Shown here: piece by piece, positions 46,725 through 54,870 of the stretch
Layout: the number at the start of each line of letters is the position of its first letter
Numbering within the stretch: position 1 is the first letter of the stretch
Origin: Microtetraspora sp. NBRC 13810
Lineage (GTDB): Bacteria > Actinomycetota > Actinomycetes > Streptosporangiales > Streptosporangiaceae
NCBI RefSeq assembly: GCF_030268685.1
Contig: NZ_BSRQ01000018.1
Location: 1-64,000, forward strand
Direction: 5' to 3'
DNA: 64,000 nucleotides
Made by a program: the position numbers and the translations under genes
Notes under the pieces: generated by a model
What the model saw: only the letters and a program-made list of their open reading frames with translations
What the model was told of the DNA's origin: nothing
Databases searched by the model: none

Positions 46725-48362
46725 GTGACGCAGGTCGTGACACAGGTCGTGACACAGGTCGTGATCGTGGCCGACGATCTGACGGGAGCGGCCGACGCCG
46801 CGGCGCCGTTCGCGGCCCGGATGCCCACCGTCGTGTCGGTGGCCCCGGCGGCATGCCGGCCGGACGCGCAGGTCGTCGCCGTGGACACGGACACCAGGTA
46901 CGCGCCCGGTCACATCGCCGCGGAACGCGTCCGCGCCGCCGTACTGCGCGCTGCGGGCTCCGGGGCGCGGGTCGTGAAGAAGATCGATTCCACGCTCCGC
47001 GGCAACGTCGCCGCGGAGGTCGCGGCCGCGGCGGCCGTCCTCGGCGGCGCCCGCCCGGCGCTCGCCGTGATCGCCCCGGCGTTCCCCGCCACGGGACGGA
47101 CCACCCTCGGGGGCGTGGTCCACCTGTACGGCGTGCCGTCCGGGGGCGACATCGCCGCACTGCTGGCGGCGGAGGGGCTCGGCACGCGGCTGACCGGCCT
47201 CGCCGTGGTGCGCGACGCGGACGCGCTCGGTGCGTGTTTCGCGCACGCGTACCGGACCGGTGTGGACGCGGTGGTCTGCGACGGTGAGACCGACGACGAC
47301 CTCGCCGCGATCACGGCCGCGGGCCTGGCCTGTGCCCATCCGGTCCTCCTCACCGGCTCCGCGGGCCTCACCACCGCCCTGGCCCGGCACATGGCCCGGC
47401 ACATGCGCGCGCAGGGGGAGCGCGCCGGACGCCGGACCTCGCGAAGGACCTGGGGGAGGTCCTTCGCGGCAGGGGGGGAAACGGGCCGGGAGGCGGTTCA
47501 CGTGCCTCCCGGCCCCGCCCTGGCCGTCATCGGCAGCCGCTCCGGCACCGCCCGCGCCCAGCGCGCCGCCCTCGTCGCCACCGGCTGGACTCCGGTCACC
47601 ATCCCCCCGGCCACGTCTTCGAACATGGCTTCGGCCGTGCCTGGGGCCATGTCCCGGCCCACCGTGGGGGTCGCCGAGTCCGGCGGCCTCGACGCCGAAG
47701 CCGTGGTGCGCGCGGTCGGGGAGGGGCTGGCCGTGGGGGACGTGGTGCTCTCCGTGGATCCGGACGCGGGGGTGGACGGGGGCCGCGCGGGGGAGACGGC
47801 CGGGGTGCTGGCCGCGGTGGCGGCGGCTGTCGCGGACCGGGTCGCCGTGCTCGCGGTGACCGGCGGGGAGACCGCCCGCGCGCTGATGACCCGCCTCGGT
47901 GCCACCGAACTGCGCATAGCGGGCGAACTGGAGCCAGGCGTGGTGGCGGGCCACCTCACAAGCCGCCCGGAAGAAGACCCACCGCGTGCCGGGCACCCGG
48001 AAGAGGGCTCAGAGCGTGCGGGACGGCCGGATGAGGACGTGCCGCACGCTGAGCAGTCGGGAGAGGATGTGTCGCGTGCGTGGCGGTGGGGAGAGGGCTC
48101 ACCGCATAAGAGGCGGCCGGGAAAGGACGTATCGCACGCAGGGCGACTGAGGGAGGACGTGTCGCACGCGGGGCAATCGGGTGAGGACGTGTCGCACGCG
48201 GGGCGGTCGGGGGAGACGTCGTTGTGCGTGGGGCCGCCCGGGGGAGGGGAAGGGCTTTTCGTCACCAAGGCGGGTGGGTTCGGGGACCCGGGGACGTTGG
48301 TGCGGGTGTTGCGGGCCGTACGGCGGGCGGGGCGCGCCGGGGCCGGATCGGCGCGGGCGTGA
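46725..48362 (+). CDS. Four-carbon acid sugar kinase (OtnK/DUF1537) with in-frame repeats
   Basis: Kinase of the DUF1537 family that phosphorylates erythronate, threonate or related acids. VIVADDLTGAADAAAPFA, VKKIDSTLRGNVAAEV, VIAPAFPATGRTT and VLLTGSAGLTTALA are the N-terminal domain. VVLSVDP, LAVTGGETARALMTRLGATELRIAGELEPGV and LFVTKAGGFGDPGTLVRVL are the C-terminal domain. It has 545 aa where about 420-440 is usual. The excess is residues 415-509, a run of 10-residue EDVSHAGxSG-like repeats just before the last motif, and a basic insert at about 225-262. Start codons are repeated as GTGACACAGGTC at the 5' end. Confidence 0.85.
   Translation: MTQVVTQVVTQVVIVADDLTGAADAAAPFAARMPTVVSVAPAACRPDAQVVAVDTDTRYAPGHIAAERVRAAVLRAAGSGARVVKKIDSTLRGNVAAEVAAAAAVLGGARPALAVIAPAFPATGRTTLGGVVHLYGVPSGGDIAALLAAEGLGTRLTGLAVVRDADALGACFAHAYRTGVDAVVCDGETDDDLAAITAAGLACAHPVLLTGSAGLTTALARHMARHMRAQGERAGRRTSRRTWGRSFAAGGETGREAVHVPPGPALAVIGSRSGTARAQRAALVATGWTPVTIPPATSSNMASAVPGAMSRPTVGVAESGGLDAEAVVRAVGEGLAVGDVVLSVDPDAGVDGGRAGETAGVLAAVAAAVADRVAVLAVTGGETARALMTRLGATELRIAGELEPGVVAGHLTSRPEEDPPRAGHPEEGSERAGRPDEDVPHAEQSGEDVSRAWRWGEGSPHKRRPGKDVSHAGRLREDVSHAGQSGEDVSHAGRSGETSLCVGPPGGGEGLFVTKAGGFGDPGTLVRVLRAVRRAGRAGAGSARA
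47440..47468. repeat. Perfect 12-bp hairpin inside the kinase gene
   Basis: CGCGAAGGACCT (47440-47451) and AGGTCCTTCGCG (47457-47468) flank a GGGGG loop. The hairpin lies in the extra basic segment of the kinase (about residues 239-248), so it may be a small palindromic insertion. Confidence 0.7.
47966..48252 (+). repeat. 30-bp in-frame mini-satellite
   Basis: About nine degenerate 30-bp units, clearest at 48090-48215 (GAGGACGTGTCGCACGCGGGGC). Each codes ten residues with the pattern EDVSHAG plus three. Because the unit is a multiple of three, the frame stays open and the conserved VTKAGGFGDP block is kept after it. Confidence 0.8.
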
Positions 48363-49411
48363 AGGCCGGCGGGCGGGAGCGGGCGGGGCGGCCGATCGTG
48401 GCGATCACGATGGGCGACGCGGCGGGCATCGGACCCGAGATCATCGTCAGGGCGCTCACCGAGCGCTGGGTGTACCGCGGCAGCAGGCCGCTGGTCGTCG
48501 GGGACGCCGAGCGGCTGCGCAGGGCCGTCGCGATCGTCGGCGGGCAGGGGTGCGTGCACCCGGTGGACGGACCGGAGGACGGTGCCTACACGCGAGGCGT
48601 GATCGACTGCGTGGACCTGGCCTGCATCCCCGCCGACCTGCCGTTCGGCGTGCTGAGCGCGACGGCGGGAGAGGGCGCCTACCGTTTCGTCGAGCGCGCC
48701 GTGGAACTGGCCATGGCGGGCCGGGTCGAGGCGATCTGCACCGCCCCGCTGAACAAGGAGGCGCTGCACACCGCCGGGCACCGCTATCCCGGGCACACCG
48801 AACTGCTGGCCGCCCTCACCGGCACCCCCGAGGTGTCGATGATGCTGAGCGCCCCCGGGCTGCGGGTGATCCACGTCACCACGCACCTCGGCCTGCTGGA
48901 CGCGGTCTCCAGGATCGACCCGGGACTCGTCGAGCGCACCGTGCGCCGCGGGCACGCCGCCCTGCTCAGGGCCGGGGTCCGCGCGCCGCGCGTCGCCGTG
49001 TGCGGGATCAACCCGCACGCCGGGGAGAACGGCCTGTTCGGCCGGGGCGAGGACACGGAGAAGATCGTCCCCGCGATCCGGCGGCTCAACGCCGCCGGCA
49101 TAGACGCCCGCGGCCCGCTGGCCGCGGACACGGTCTTCTTCCGGGCGGTACGCGGCGACTTCGACCTCGTCGTCGCGATGTACCACGACCAGGGGCACGC
49201 GCCGGTGAAGGTCATGGGCCTGGAGGAAGGGGTGAACATCACCCTCGGCCTGCCCGTCGTACGCACCAGCGTGGACCACGGCACCGCGTTCGACATCGCG
49301 GGCACCGGCCGCGCCGGGCACGCGAGCATGGTGGAGGCGATCCGCCAGGCCGTGGAACTCGTCCCCCGTCACCCGGACCCGGGGGAGATCGAAGGGGGAG
49401 GGAAGCCGTGA
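48359..49411 (+). CDS. PdxA-family 4-phospho-tetronate dehydrogenase
   Basis: PdxA-type NAD-dependent dehydrogenase, 350 aa. VAITMGDAAGIGPEIIVRAL is the N-terminal signature, AICTAPLNKEALHTAGHRYPGHTELLAALTG holds catalytic Lys and His, and VCGINPHAGENGLFGRGED and VAMYHDQGHAPVKVMGLEEGVNITLGLPVVRTSVDHGTAFDIAG hold the metal histidines. In contrast to vitamin B6 PdxA, genes beside a DUF1537 kinase usually encode PdxA2, which oxidises 4-phospho-D-erythronate or -threonate. The kinase-dehydrogenase coupling here (GTGA) supports that reading. Confidence 0.88.
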   Translation: MKAGGRERAGRPIVAITMGDAAGIGPEIIVRALTERWVYRGSRPLVVGDAERLRRAVAIVGGQGCVHPVDGPEDGAYTRGVIDCVDLACIPADLPFGVLSATAGEGAYRFVERAVELAMAGRVEAICTAPLNKEALHTAGHRYPGHTELLAALTGTPEVSMMLSAPGLRVIHVTTHLGLLDAVSRIDPGLVERTVRRGHAALLRAGVRAPRVAVCGINPHAGENGLFGRGEDTEKIVPAIRRLNAAGIDARGPLAADTVFFRAVRGDFDLVVAMYHDQGHAPVKVMGLEEGVNITLGLPVVRTSVDHGTAFDIAGTGRAGHASMVEAIRQAVELVPRHPDPGEIEGGGKP

Positions 49412-50169
49412 AAGCCGAGCAACGCCGCGCCAGGATCGGGAACCTGCTCCAGGCGCATCCCGTCACGGTGGAGGAGATGGCCACGATGTTCGCCGTCTCA
49501 CCGTCGACGATCCGCCGGGACCTCGCGGAGCTGAGCTGCCGGGGCGCGATCGTGCGCACGTACGGCGGGGCGCTGTCCGCGGCGCCCGGCGAGCAGTCGG
49601 TGCGCGAACGGGAACGGCTGGCCCGCGCCCACAAGGCCGCCATCGCCAAGGTGGCCGAGGGCCACGTACGCCAGGGCGCGTTGCTGCTGCTCGACGCGGG
49701 CACCACGGTCGGCGCGCTGGCACAACGCCTGGCCACCTGGTCGGGCATCACGGTCGTCACGAACGGCCTCACCACCGTGGACGCGCTGGCCGACAGCGAG
49801 GGCGTCGAACTCGTCGCGCTCGGCGGCGCCGTACGGCACGTCAGCCTGGGCATGATCGGCCCCATCGCGGAGGGCGCGCTGCGCTGCATCACCGCCGACG
49901 TCGCCTTCATCGGCGGGGACGGCGTCGTCGCGGACCGCGGAGTCTGCGAGGGCACCGCGGAGCAGGCCGCGCTGAAGCGGCTCATGGTCGAGCGGGCCCG
50001 CGACGTCTACGTGCTGGCCGACTCCACCAAGCTCGGCCTGGCCGGCGGCCACTGGTGGACCACGCTGGACCGCCCGTGGACGCTGGTCACCGACAGCGAG
50101 GCGGACCCGGAGCGGCTGGCCCCCTTCCGGGCGTGTCCCGGGGTCACCGTGGAGATCGCCTCGCTCTGA
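49408..50169 (+). CDS. DeoR/GlpR-family regulator
   Basis: DeoR-family transcriptional regulator, 253 aa. Residues 3-55 are the winged helix (RRARIGNLLQAHPVTVEEMATMFAVSPSTIRRDLAEL, then GAIVRTYGGAL). The sensor domain has LLLLDAGTTVGALAQRL, VVTNGLTTVDAL, LGGAVRHVSLGMIGPIAEGAL and CEGTAEQAALKRLMVERA with the conserved ADSTKLG. These proteins bind phosphorylated sugar metabolites. It is the third gene of the kinase-pdxA operon (GTGA overlap), so it likely represses that operon until a phospho-tetronate builds up. Confidence 0.92.
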   Translation: MKAEQRRARIGNLLQAHPVTVEEMATMFAVSPSTIRRDLAELSCRGAIVRTYGGALSAAPGEQSVRERERLARAHKAAIAKVAEGHVRQGALLLLDAGTTVGALAQRLATWSGITVVTNGLTTVDALADSEGVELVALGGAVRHVSLGMIGPIAEGALRCITADVAFIGGDGVVADRGVCEGTAEQAALKRLMVERARDVYVLADSTKLGLAGGHWWTTLDRPWTLVTDSEADPERLAPFRACPGVTVEIASL

Positions 50170-50181
50170 ACGGTGGTCCGG

Positions 50182-50484
50182 TCAGTGCTCGTCCCAGTGG
50201 TCGTCGTGCATCGCGTGGCGGTGGCCGTCGTGCACGAAGTCCACGTGGTCCCCGTGCGGCACGGCGACGTGCCCGCAGCCCATCTCGTGCCGGTGCTCGT
50301 GCCGCTGGTGGACGGTGTGCCCGCCGCCGCCGCACTCGTCGGCGTGGTCGCCGTGTGCTCGGTGCAGGCATCCGTCGTGGACGTAGTCGACGTGGCCCTG
50401 GTGCGGCACGGCCACGTGCCCGCAGCCCTCGCCGTGCCGGTGCTCGTGGCCGGTGTGCGGGTGGTGTTCCGTGGACGCCGTCAT
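50182..50484 (-). CDS. His-rich duplicated metal-binding protein
   Basis: A 100-aa protein made of two 39-residue repeats (13-51 and 62-100) joined by a Gly-rich linker. Each has the pattern HEHRH, CGHVAVPH, GDHVD or QGHVD, VHDG and further His-His spacing. About 30 residues are histidine. It has no signal peptide or membrane helix. Related sequences in actinobacteria are often called zinc-transporter-like, which this soluble peptide is not. It probably buffers Zn, Ni or Co. The ends of the two repeats differ most (CLHRAHGDHADEC against HRHAMHDDHWDEH). Confidence 0.8.
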   Translation of the reverse strand: MTASTEHHPHTGHEHRHGEGCGHVAVPHQGHVDYVHDGCLHRAHGDHADECGGGGHTVHQRHEHRHEMGCGHVAVPHGDHVDFVHDGHRHAMHDDHWDEH

Positions 50485-50780
50485 GGTTCCCCCCGTGAAA
50501 GCCGTGATTGCCCCACATCACCTCATACCCGGATTTATGGCATGAAACGGCCCTTATGTGGGATGACGTGGCACGTGCCTCATCGGGACCCTCGCCCGGC
50601 CGGACGCGACGGGCGTGGAGTAGCGTCCTCGCCGGGCCGCATCCCTGGCGGACCGGGGGCAGACCGGGGGCACGGGAGTGTGGCGGCGTACGGATCCCGG
50701 GCGGATCGAGGAGACCGAACAATGGGTGGAGTCGATCTCCGGTGCACCGTGCTCGTTGTCGAACGTAGAAAGCAGGGTCA

Positions 50781-52154
50781 ATGACACAGAACGCGAAGTT
50801 CCTCTGGGGCGTCGCCACCTCGTCGTACCAGATCGAGGGGGCCGTCGGTGAGGACGGGCGCACCCCGTCGATCTGGGACACCTTCTGCGCCACACCGGGC
50901 GCCGTGGCGGACGGCGACACCGGCGCGGTCGCGTGCGACCACTACCACCGGATGCCCGAGGACGTCGCGCTCATGGCCGGGCTGGGCGTGGACGTCTACC
51001 GTTTCTCCCTCGCCTGGCCCCGGGTTCAGCCGGACGGCAAGGGCGCCGGCAACCCGGCCGGGATCGCGTTCTACGACCGCCTGGTGGACGAGCTGCTCGC
51101 CAAGGGCATCCTGCCGTGGATCACGCTCTACCACTGGGACCTGCCGCAGGCGCTGGAGGACGCGGGCGGCTGGCCGGCCAGGGACACCGCCTACCGGTTC
51201 GCCGAGTACGCCGAGATCGCCTACAACGCCCTCGGTGACCGGGTGCGCCAGTGGACGACCATGAACGAGCCGTGGTGCTCGGCCATGCTCGGCTACGTGT
51301 TCGGCCAGCACGCGCCGGGCCGCAAGGACGCCCGCGCCGGCATGGCGGCCGTCCACCACCTGCTGCTCGGGCACGGCCTCGCGTCCCGGACGATCCGCGA
51401 CGCCGCCGCGAGCCGGGGCCGCTCAGAAGGGCTGGAGGTGGGCATCACGCTCAACCTCTCGCACAAGATCCCGGCCAGCGACTCGCCCGCCGACCTGGCC
51501 GCCGCCCGCTGGGACGACGGCATGAGCAACCGGCTCTACCTCGACCCGCTGCTGCGCGGCGAGTACCCCGCCGACATCGCGGGCAAGCTGGCCGAGCTGG
51601 GCTGCCCGCTCCCCGTCGAGGAGGGCGACCTGGGGCTGATCAACCAGCCGGTGGACGTGCTGGGCGTCAACTACTACACCTCCCGGGTGGTGCAGGCCGC
51701 GCCGGTGGGAGGCAACGGCTGGCCGGCGTCCAGGAGCGTCCCGCGCGACGTCGAGCGCACCGCGATGGACTGGGAGGTCACCCCCGAGGCCCTGACCGAC
51801 CTGCTGCTGCGCCTGGAGCGCGACTACCCCGGCCCCGCCTGGTACATCACCGAGAACGGCGCCGCCTACCCCGACGTCGCGGACGAGTCGGGCTACGTGC
51901 GGGACACCGCCAGGGAGAACTACCTGCGCACGCACATCGACGCCGCGCTGGAGGCCCGGGGCAAGGGCGTCAACCTGCGGGGCTACTTCGCCTGGTCGCT
52001 GCTCGACAACTTCGAGTGGGCCTACGGCTACGACCGCAGGTTCGGCATCGTGCGCGTCGACTACGACACCCAGAAGCGCACCCCCAAGCGGTCCGCGCGG
52101 TACTTCGCCGAGCGGATCGCGGCGGAGAAGGCCGGGCAGTTCCCGCAGTCCTGA
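50781..52154 (+). CDS. GH1 beta-glucosidase
   Basis: Glycoside hydrolase family 1 retaining beta-glucosidase, 457 aa, cytoplasmic. FLWGVATSSYQIEGAVGEDGRTPSIWDTF is the N-terminal signature. The acid/base is Glu163 in TMNEPW and the nucleophile is Glu358 in YITENGA. GYFAWSLLDNFEWAYGYDRRFGIVRVDY is the conserved C-terminal block. It probably hydrolyses cellobiose or aryl-glucosides taken up by another locus. No sugar transporter is adjacent. A ribosome site AAGCAGGG stands just upstream. The 3' flank carries a 15-bp tandem repeat. Confidence 0.95.
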   Translation: MTQNAKFLWGVATSSYQIEGAVGEDGRTPSIWDTFCATPGAVADGDTGAVACDHYHRMPEDVALMAGLGVDVYRFSLAWPRVQPDGKGAGNPAGIAFYDRLVDELLAKGILPWITLYHWDLPQALEDAGGWPARDTAYRFAEYAEIAYNALGDRVRQWTTMNEPWCSAMLGYVFGQHAPGRKDARAGMAAVHHLLLGHGLASRTIRDAAASRGRSEGLEVGITLNLSHKIPASDSPADLAAARWDDGMSNRLYLDPLLRGEYPADIAGKLAELGCPLPVEEGDLGLINQPVDVLGVNYYTSRVVQAAPVGGNGWPASRSVPRDVERTAMDWEVTPEALTDLLLRLERDYPGPAWYITENGAAYPDVADESGYVRDTARENYLRTHIDAALEARGKGVNLRGYFAWSLLDNFEWAYGYDRRFGIVRVDYDTQKRTPKRSARYFAERIAAEKAGQFPQS

Positions 52155-52157
52155 CCG

Positions 52158-52241
52158 GCCACCTCCCGCAACCTCCCGGCGGCCACCTCCCCGGCGGCCA
52201 CCTCCCCGGCGGCCACCTCCCCGGCGGCCACCTGGCCGGCG
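52158..52241. repeat. 15-bp tandem repeat after beta-glucosidase stop
   Basis: Exact units GGCCACCTCCCCGGC at 52182, 52197 and 52212, with variant units before (52158) and after (52227). The array begins four bases after the stop and ends 16 bases before the GNAT start. Confidence 0.85.
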
Positions 52242-52257
52242 TCCTGGAAAGGCGACG

Positions 52258-52869
52258 ATGCCCACGATCCGCCCGTACGACCTCGCAGACCTGCCCGGCA
52301 TGTACCGGGTGTGCCTCCAGACCGGCGACTCGGGCCGGGACGCCACCCGCCTCTACCGCGACCCGGACCTGCTCGCGCACATCTACGCCGGGCCGTACCC
52401 GGTCGCCGACCCCGGTCTCACCTGGGTCGCCCGCGACGACCAGGGGGTGCTCGGGTACATCGTCGCCACCGCGGACACGCCGGCGTTCGAGCGGTGGCTG
52501 GAGGACGCCTGGTGGCCGGGCCTGCGCGAACGGTATCCGGCGGAGCTCGCCGCCGACCCGGGCGACGGCACGGAGGACTGGCGGCGCGTCGCTCACATCC
52601 ACCGGCCCCGGCGCTTCGCCGACCCGCTGCACGAGCCGTACCCCGCGCACCTGCACATCGACATCCTGCCCCGGGGCCAGGGCGCGGGGCTGGGCCGCAG
52701 GCTCGTCGAGACGCTGACCGGGGCCCTGCGCGCCCGCGGTGTGCCGGGCCTGCACCTGGGTGTCGGCAGCGGCAACCCGCGGGCCCTCGCCTTCTACCTG
52801 GCGGTGGGCTTCCACGAGGAGCGCCGGGGCGAGCGGGGCAGCACCATGACCATGGACCTGCGGACCTGA
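52258..52869 (+). CDS. GNAT-family N-acetyltransferase
   Basis: GNAT acetyltransferase, 203 aa. Acetyl-CoA binding is shown by LHIDILPRGQGAGLGRRLVETL (pattern R/Q-G-x-G-x-G) with the following helix, and GVPGLHLGVGSGNPRALAFYLAVGFHEERRG is motif B. An extended segment (about 60-120) between motifs resembles the human OGA-C-terminal-like (NagJ/MGEA5 acetyltransferase-like) group that sits next to glycosidase genes. The acceptor is unknown. AAAGG about seven bases before the ATG is the ribosome site. Confidence 0.85.
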   Translation: MPTIRPYDLADLPGMYRVCLQTGDSGRDATRLYRDPDLLAHIYAGPYPVADPGLTWVARDDQGVLGYIVATADTPAFERWLEDAWWPGLRERYPAELAADPGDGTEDWRRVAHIHRPRRFADPLHEPYPAHLHIDILPRGQGAGLGRRLVETLTGALRARGVPGLHLGVGSGNPRALAFYLAVGFHEERRGERGSTMTMDLRT

Positions 52870-52873
52870 CCGC

Positions 52874-53359
52874 TCACGCCTCGCCGGTCGCCTGCCCGGG
52901 GATCCGCTCCCGCCAGGCGACCTGGAGCTCGGCGATCCGCTGGAAGGCGCGCTTGAAGCCGGCGTACACGTCCTCGCCCAGCTCCTCCGCGTGCCGCCGC
53001 TCGATCCCGGCCACGATGGCGTCCGAGGTGGACATCATGTCCAGGCCCAGCGCGGTGGGCACCACCAACTTGGCCCGCCGGTCCTGCGGGTCGGGCTCCC
53101 GCCGCACGTAGCCGAGCGCGGTCAGCTCGTCGACGAGCGTGCTGATGACCTGCTTGTGCTGGCCGGACTGCTGCGACAGCTCGGTGGCCCGGCTGCCCTC
53201 GGCGTCGAGGTACACCATCACCGCGCCGTGCCTGGGACGCAGTCCCGGATGGCCGCGCCGGGCCAGCGTCTCGAACAGTTCCTTCTGCAGGTTGAACAGC
53301 ACCCGGCCGGTCAGCATCCCCAGATCGGGATCCGCCTGCTTGCCTACGCTGCGCCGCAT
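52874..53359 (-). CDS. MarR-family regulator
   Basis: MarR winged-helix regulator, 161 aa. VLFNLQKELFETLARRGHPGLRPRHGAVMVYLDAEGSRATELSQQSGQHKQVISTLVDELTALGYVRREPDPQDRRAKLVVPTALG covers the dimer helix, recognition helix and wing (DPQDRRAK). I start at ATG 53359, with GGAGAGG six bases upstream; the upstream frame to 53461 is Arg/Pro rich and unlikely. It is convergent with GNAT (4-bp gap). Its target is not obvious. Confidence 0.9.
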   Translation of the reverse strand: MRRSVGKQADPDLGMLTGRVLFNLQKELFETLARRGHPGLRPRHGAVMVYLDAEGSRATELSQQSGQHKQVISTLVDELTALGYVRREPDPQDRRAKLVVPTALGLDMMSTSDAIVAGIERRHAEELGEDVYAGFKRAFQRIAELQVAWRERIPGQATGEA

Positions 53360-53576
53360 CGGCCGCCTCTCCACATTCGCCTGGCGTGAAGGACGGGCCG
53401 GCTGCCGTGCCGGCCCGCGTTCTTCTCCATAAGAACGGCGTAGATCACCCACACGGTTCACCTCGGACCGGGCGACTTCGAGAAACTGCCGCGGTCTCGC
53501 GTCACGAGCCGCGTACCCCCGCCGGCGGACCGCCGCGGAAAACGCCCTTCCGGTCTTCCCGGTCGGCTTCTCCCGG

Positions 53577-54842
53577 TCAGCGTGCGATGGCCACCATGAG
53601 CCGGCCGGCGGTCGGCCTCTTCGACGGGTCCTTGTCCAGGCAGGCGGCCACGGGGTCGCGGAGAGGCGGCGGGAGGTCGCGCAGGTCGGGCTGGTGGTGG
53701 AGCACGGACTCGTAGATCTGGAACTGCGTGCCGCCGCCGAAGGCCAGGCGGCCGGTGGCGCCGAAGTACATGGACGATGCCCAGCTGAAGATGTCGGACG
53801 GGGGACCGACGGACCGGCCGGAAACCTGTTCCGGTGACATGTACGCCGGGGTTCCCCTGACGCCGGCGGAGGCCGTGCTCACCTGGTCCAGGGCCCTGGC
53901 GATGCCGAAGTCGATGACCCGGGGACCATCCGGCCCGAGCAGCACGTTGGCGGGTTTGAAATCGCGGTGCACGATCCCGGCGGAGTGGATGGCGTTGAGC
54001 GCGGCCGAGGTCGCGATGGCCAGCCGGATCAGGTGGCCGACATCGAGCGGGCCCTCATGGCGCACCTGCCACTCCAAGGAGTTTCCCTGGACGAACTCGC
54101 TGACGATGTAGGCGACGTCGCCCTCGATGCCCGTGTCGAGGATCCGGGCCGTCGAGAACTGGGGCACGCGCTGAGCGGATGCCACTTCGCGCATTAAGTA
54201 GGCGAGTTCCTCCGATCTGCCGCGAAACCGTTCATGCAGCACCTTGACCGCGACCTGCTGCCCATCCGGCGCTCTTCCGAGATGAACCGCCCCCTGGCCC
54301 CCCTCGCCGATCTTCTGCAGCAGAATGTACGGCCCCAGCCTGCCCGGACCGGTGAAACCGGAGGACGGGGCGGCTCCCCAGGGATCCCAGGTCGGCGACG
54401 GACGTCCGGGCGGTGTACTCGGCGGGTCAGTCGGTCGCGGGCGGTCCGTCGGTGAATCCGGGACCTGCGCCTTCGGCTGGAAAACCTGTTTACGGATGAG
54501 AAACGCGTGCAGCGTCCCTCCGCCGCACATGCCGCCGAACCAGAGCCACATGGCGACCGTGTTCCGCAGTTCGTCCTGCGGCGGATAATCGACGCCTGGA
54601 GCGAGGACCATGACGAAGACGAAGTACCCCAGATAACCACTCGCGGCCAGCCACAGTTTCTGTTGTGCCAACCGTGCGGCGGCGGAGCCGATGACGAACA
54701 CCGTGCCGATACCGAGGGTGAGCAGCGGAAGGAGCGCCCAGACGATACTGAGCGTCTGCCGGGTGGACGACAGCCGAATCGGGGGATGGCTCGGGGGCAC
54801 GATGGAAATCATACGGAGGAGCCGCGAAGGTACGTTCTGCAT
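53577..54842 (-). CDS. Ser/Thr protein kinase with N-terminal membrane domain
   Basis: A 421-aa kinase with unusual topology. Three hydrophobic helices come first (about 31-53, 63-81 and 95-115), then a Pro/Ser/Thr linker (125-165), then a complete Hanks-type kinase domain. It has the glycine loop IGEGGQGAVHLG (178-189), Lys200, HRDFKPAN (292-299), DFG 311-313 and SPEQ in the activation segment. Typical actinobacterial PknB-like kinases have the kinase first and a membrane helix later. There is no extracellular sensor domain. ATG 54842 is a guess; ATG 54812 is possible. It is divergent from a second kinase gene 28 bp away. Confidence 0.88.
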   Translation of the reverse strand: MQNVPSRLLRMISIVPPSHPPIRLSSTRQTLSIVWALLPLLTLGIGTVFVIGSAAARLAQQKLWLAASGYLGYFVFVMVLAPGVDYPPQDELRNTVAMWLWFGGMCGGGTLHAFLIRKQVFQPKAQVPDSPTDRPRPTDPPSTPPGRPSPTWDPWGAAPSSGFTGPGRLGPYILLQKIGEGGQGAVHLGRAPDGQQVAVKVLHERFRGRSEELAYLMREVASAQRVPQFSTARILDTGIEGDVAYIVSEFVQGNSLEWQVRHEGPLDVGHLIRLAIATSAALNAIHSAGIVHRDFKPANVLLGPDGPRVIDFGIARALDQVSTASAGVRGTPAYMSPEQVSGRSVGPPSDIFSWASSMYFGATGRLAFGGGTQFQIYESVLHHQPDLRDLPPPLRDPVAACLDKDPSKRPTAGRLMVAIAR

Positions 54843-54870
54843 CAGGAATTCAGGCTTGCCGGAGTGAACA

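Noticed and set aside
48000-48215. CRISPR-like array
   Set aside because: Repeats are adjacent, degenerate 30-bp coding units without unique spacers.
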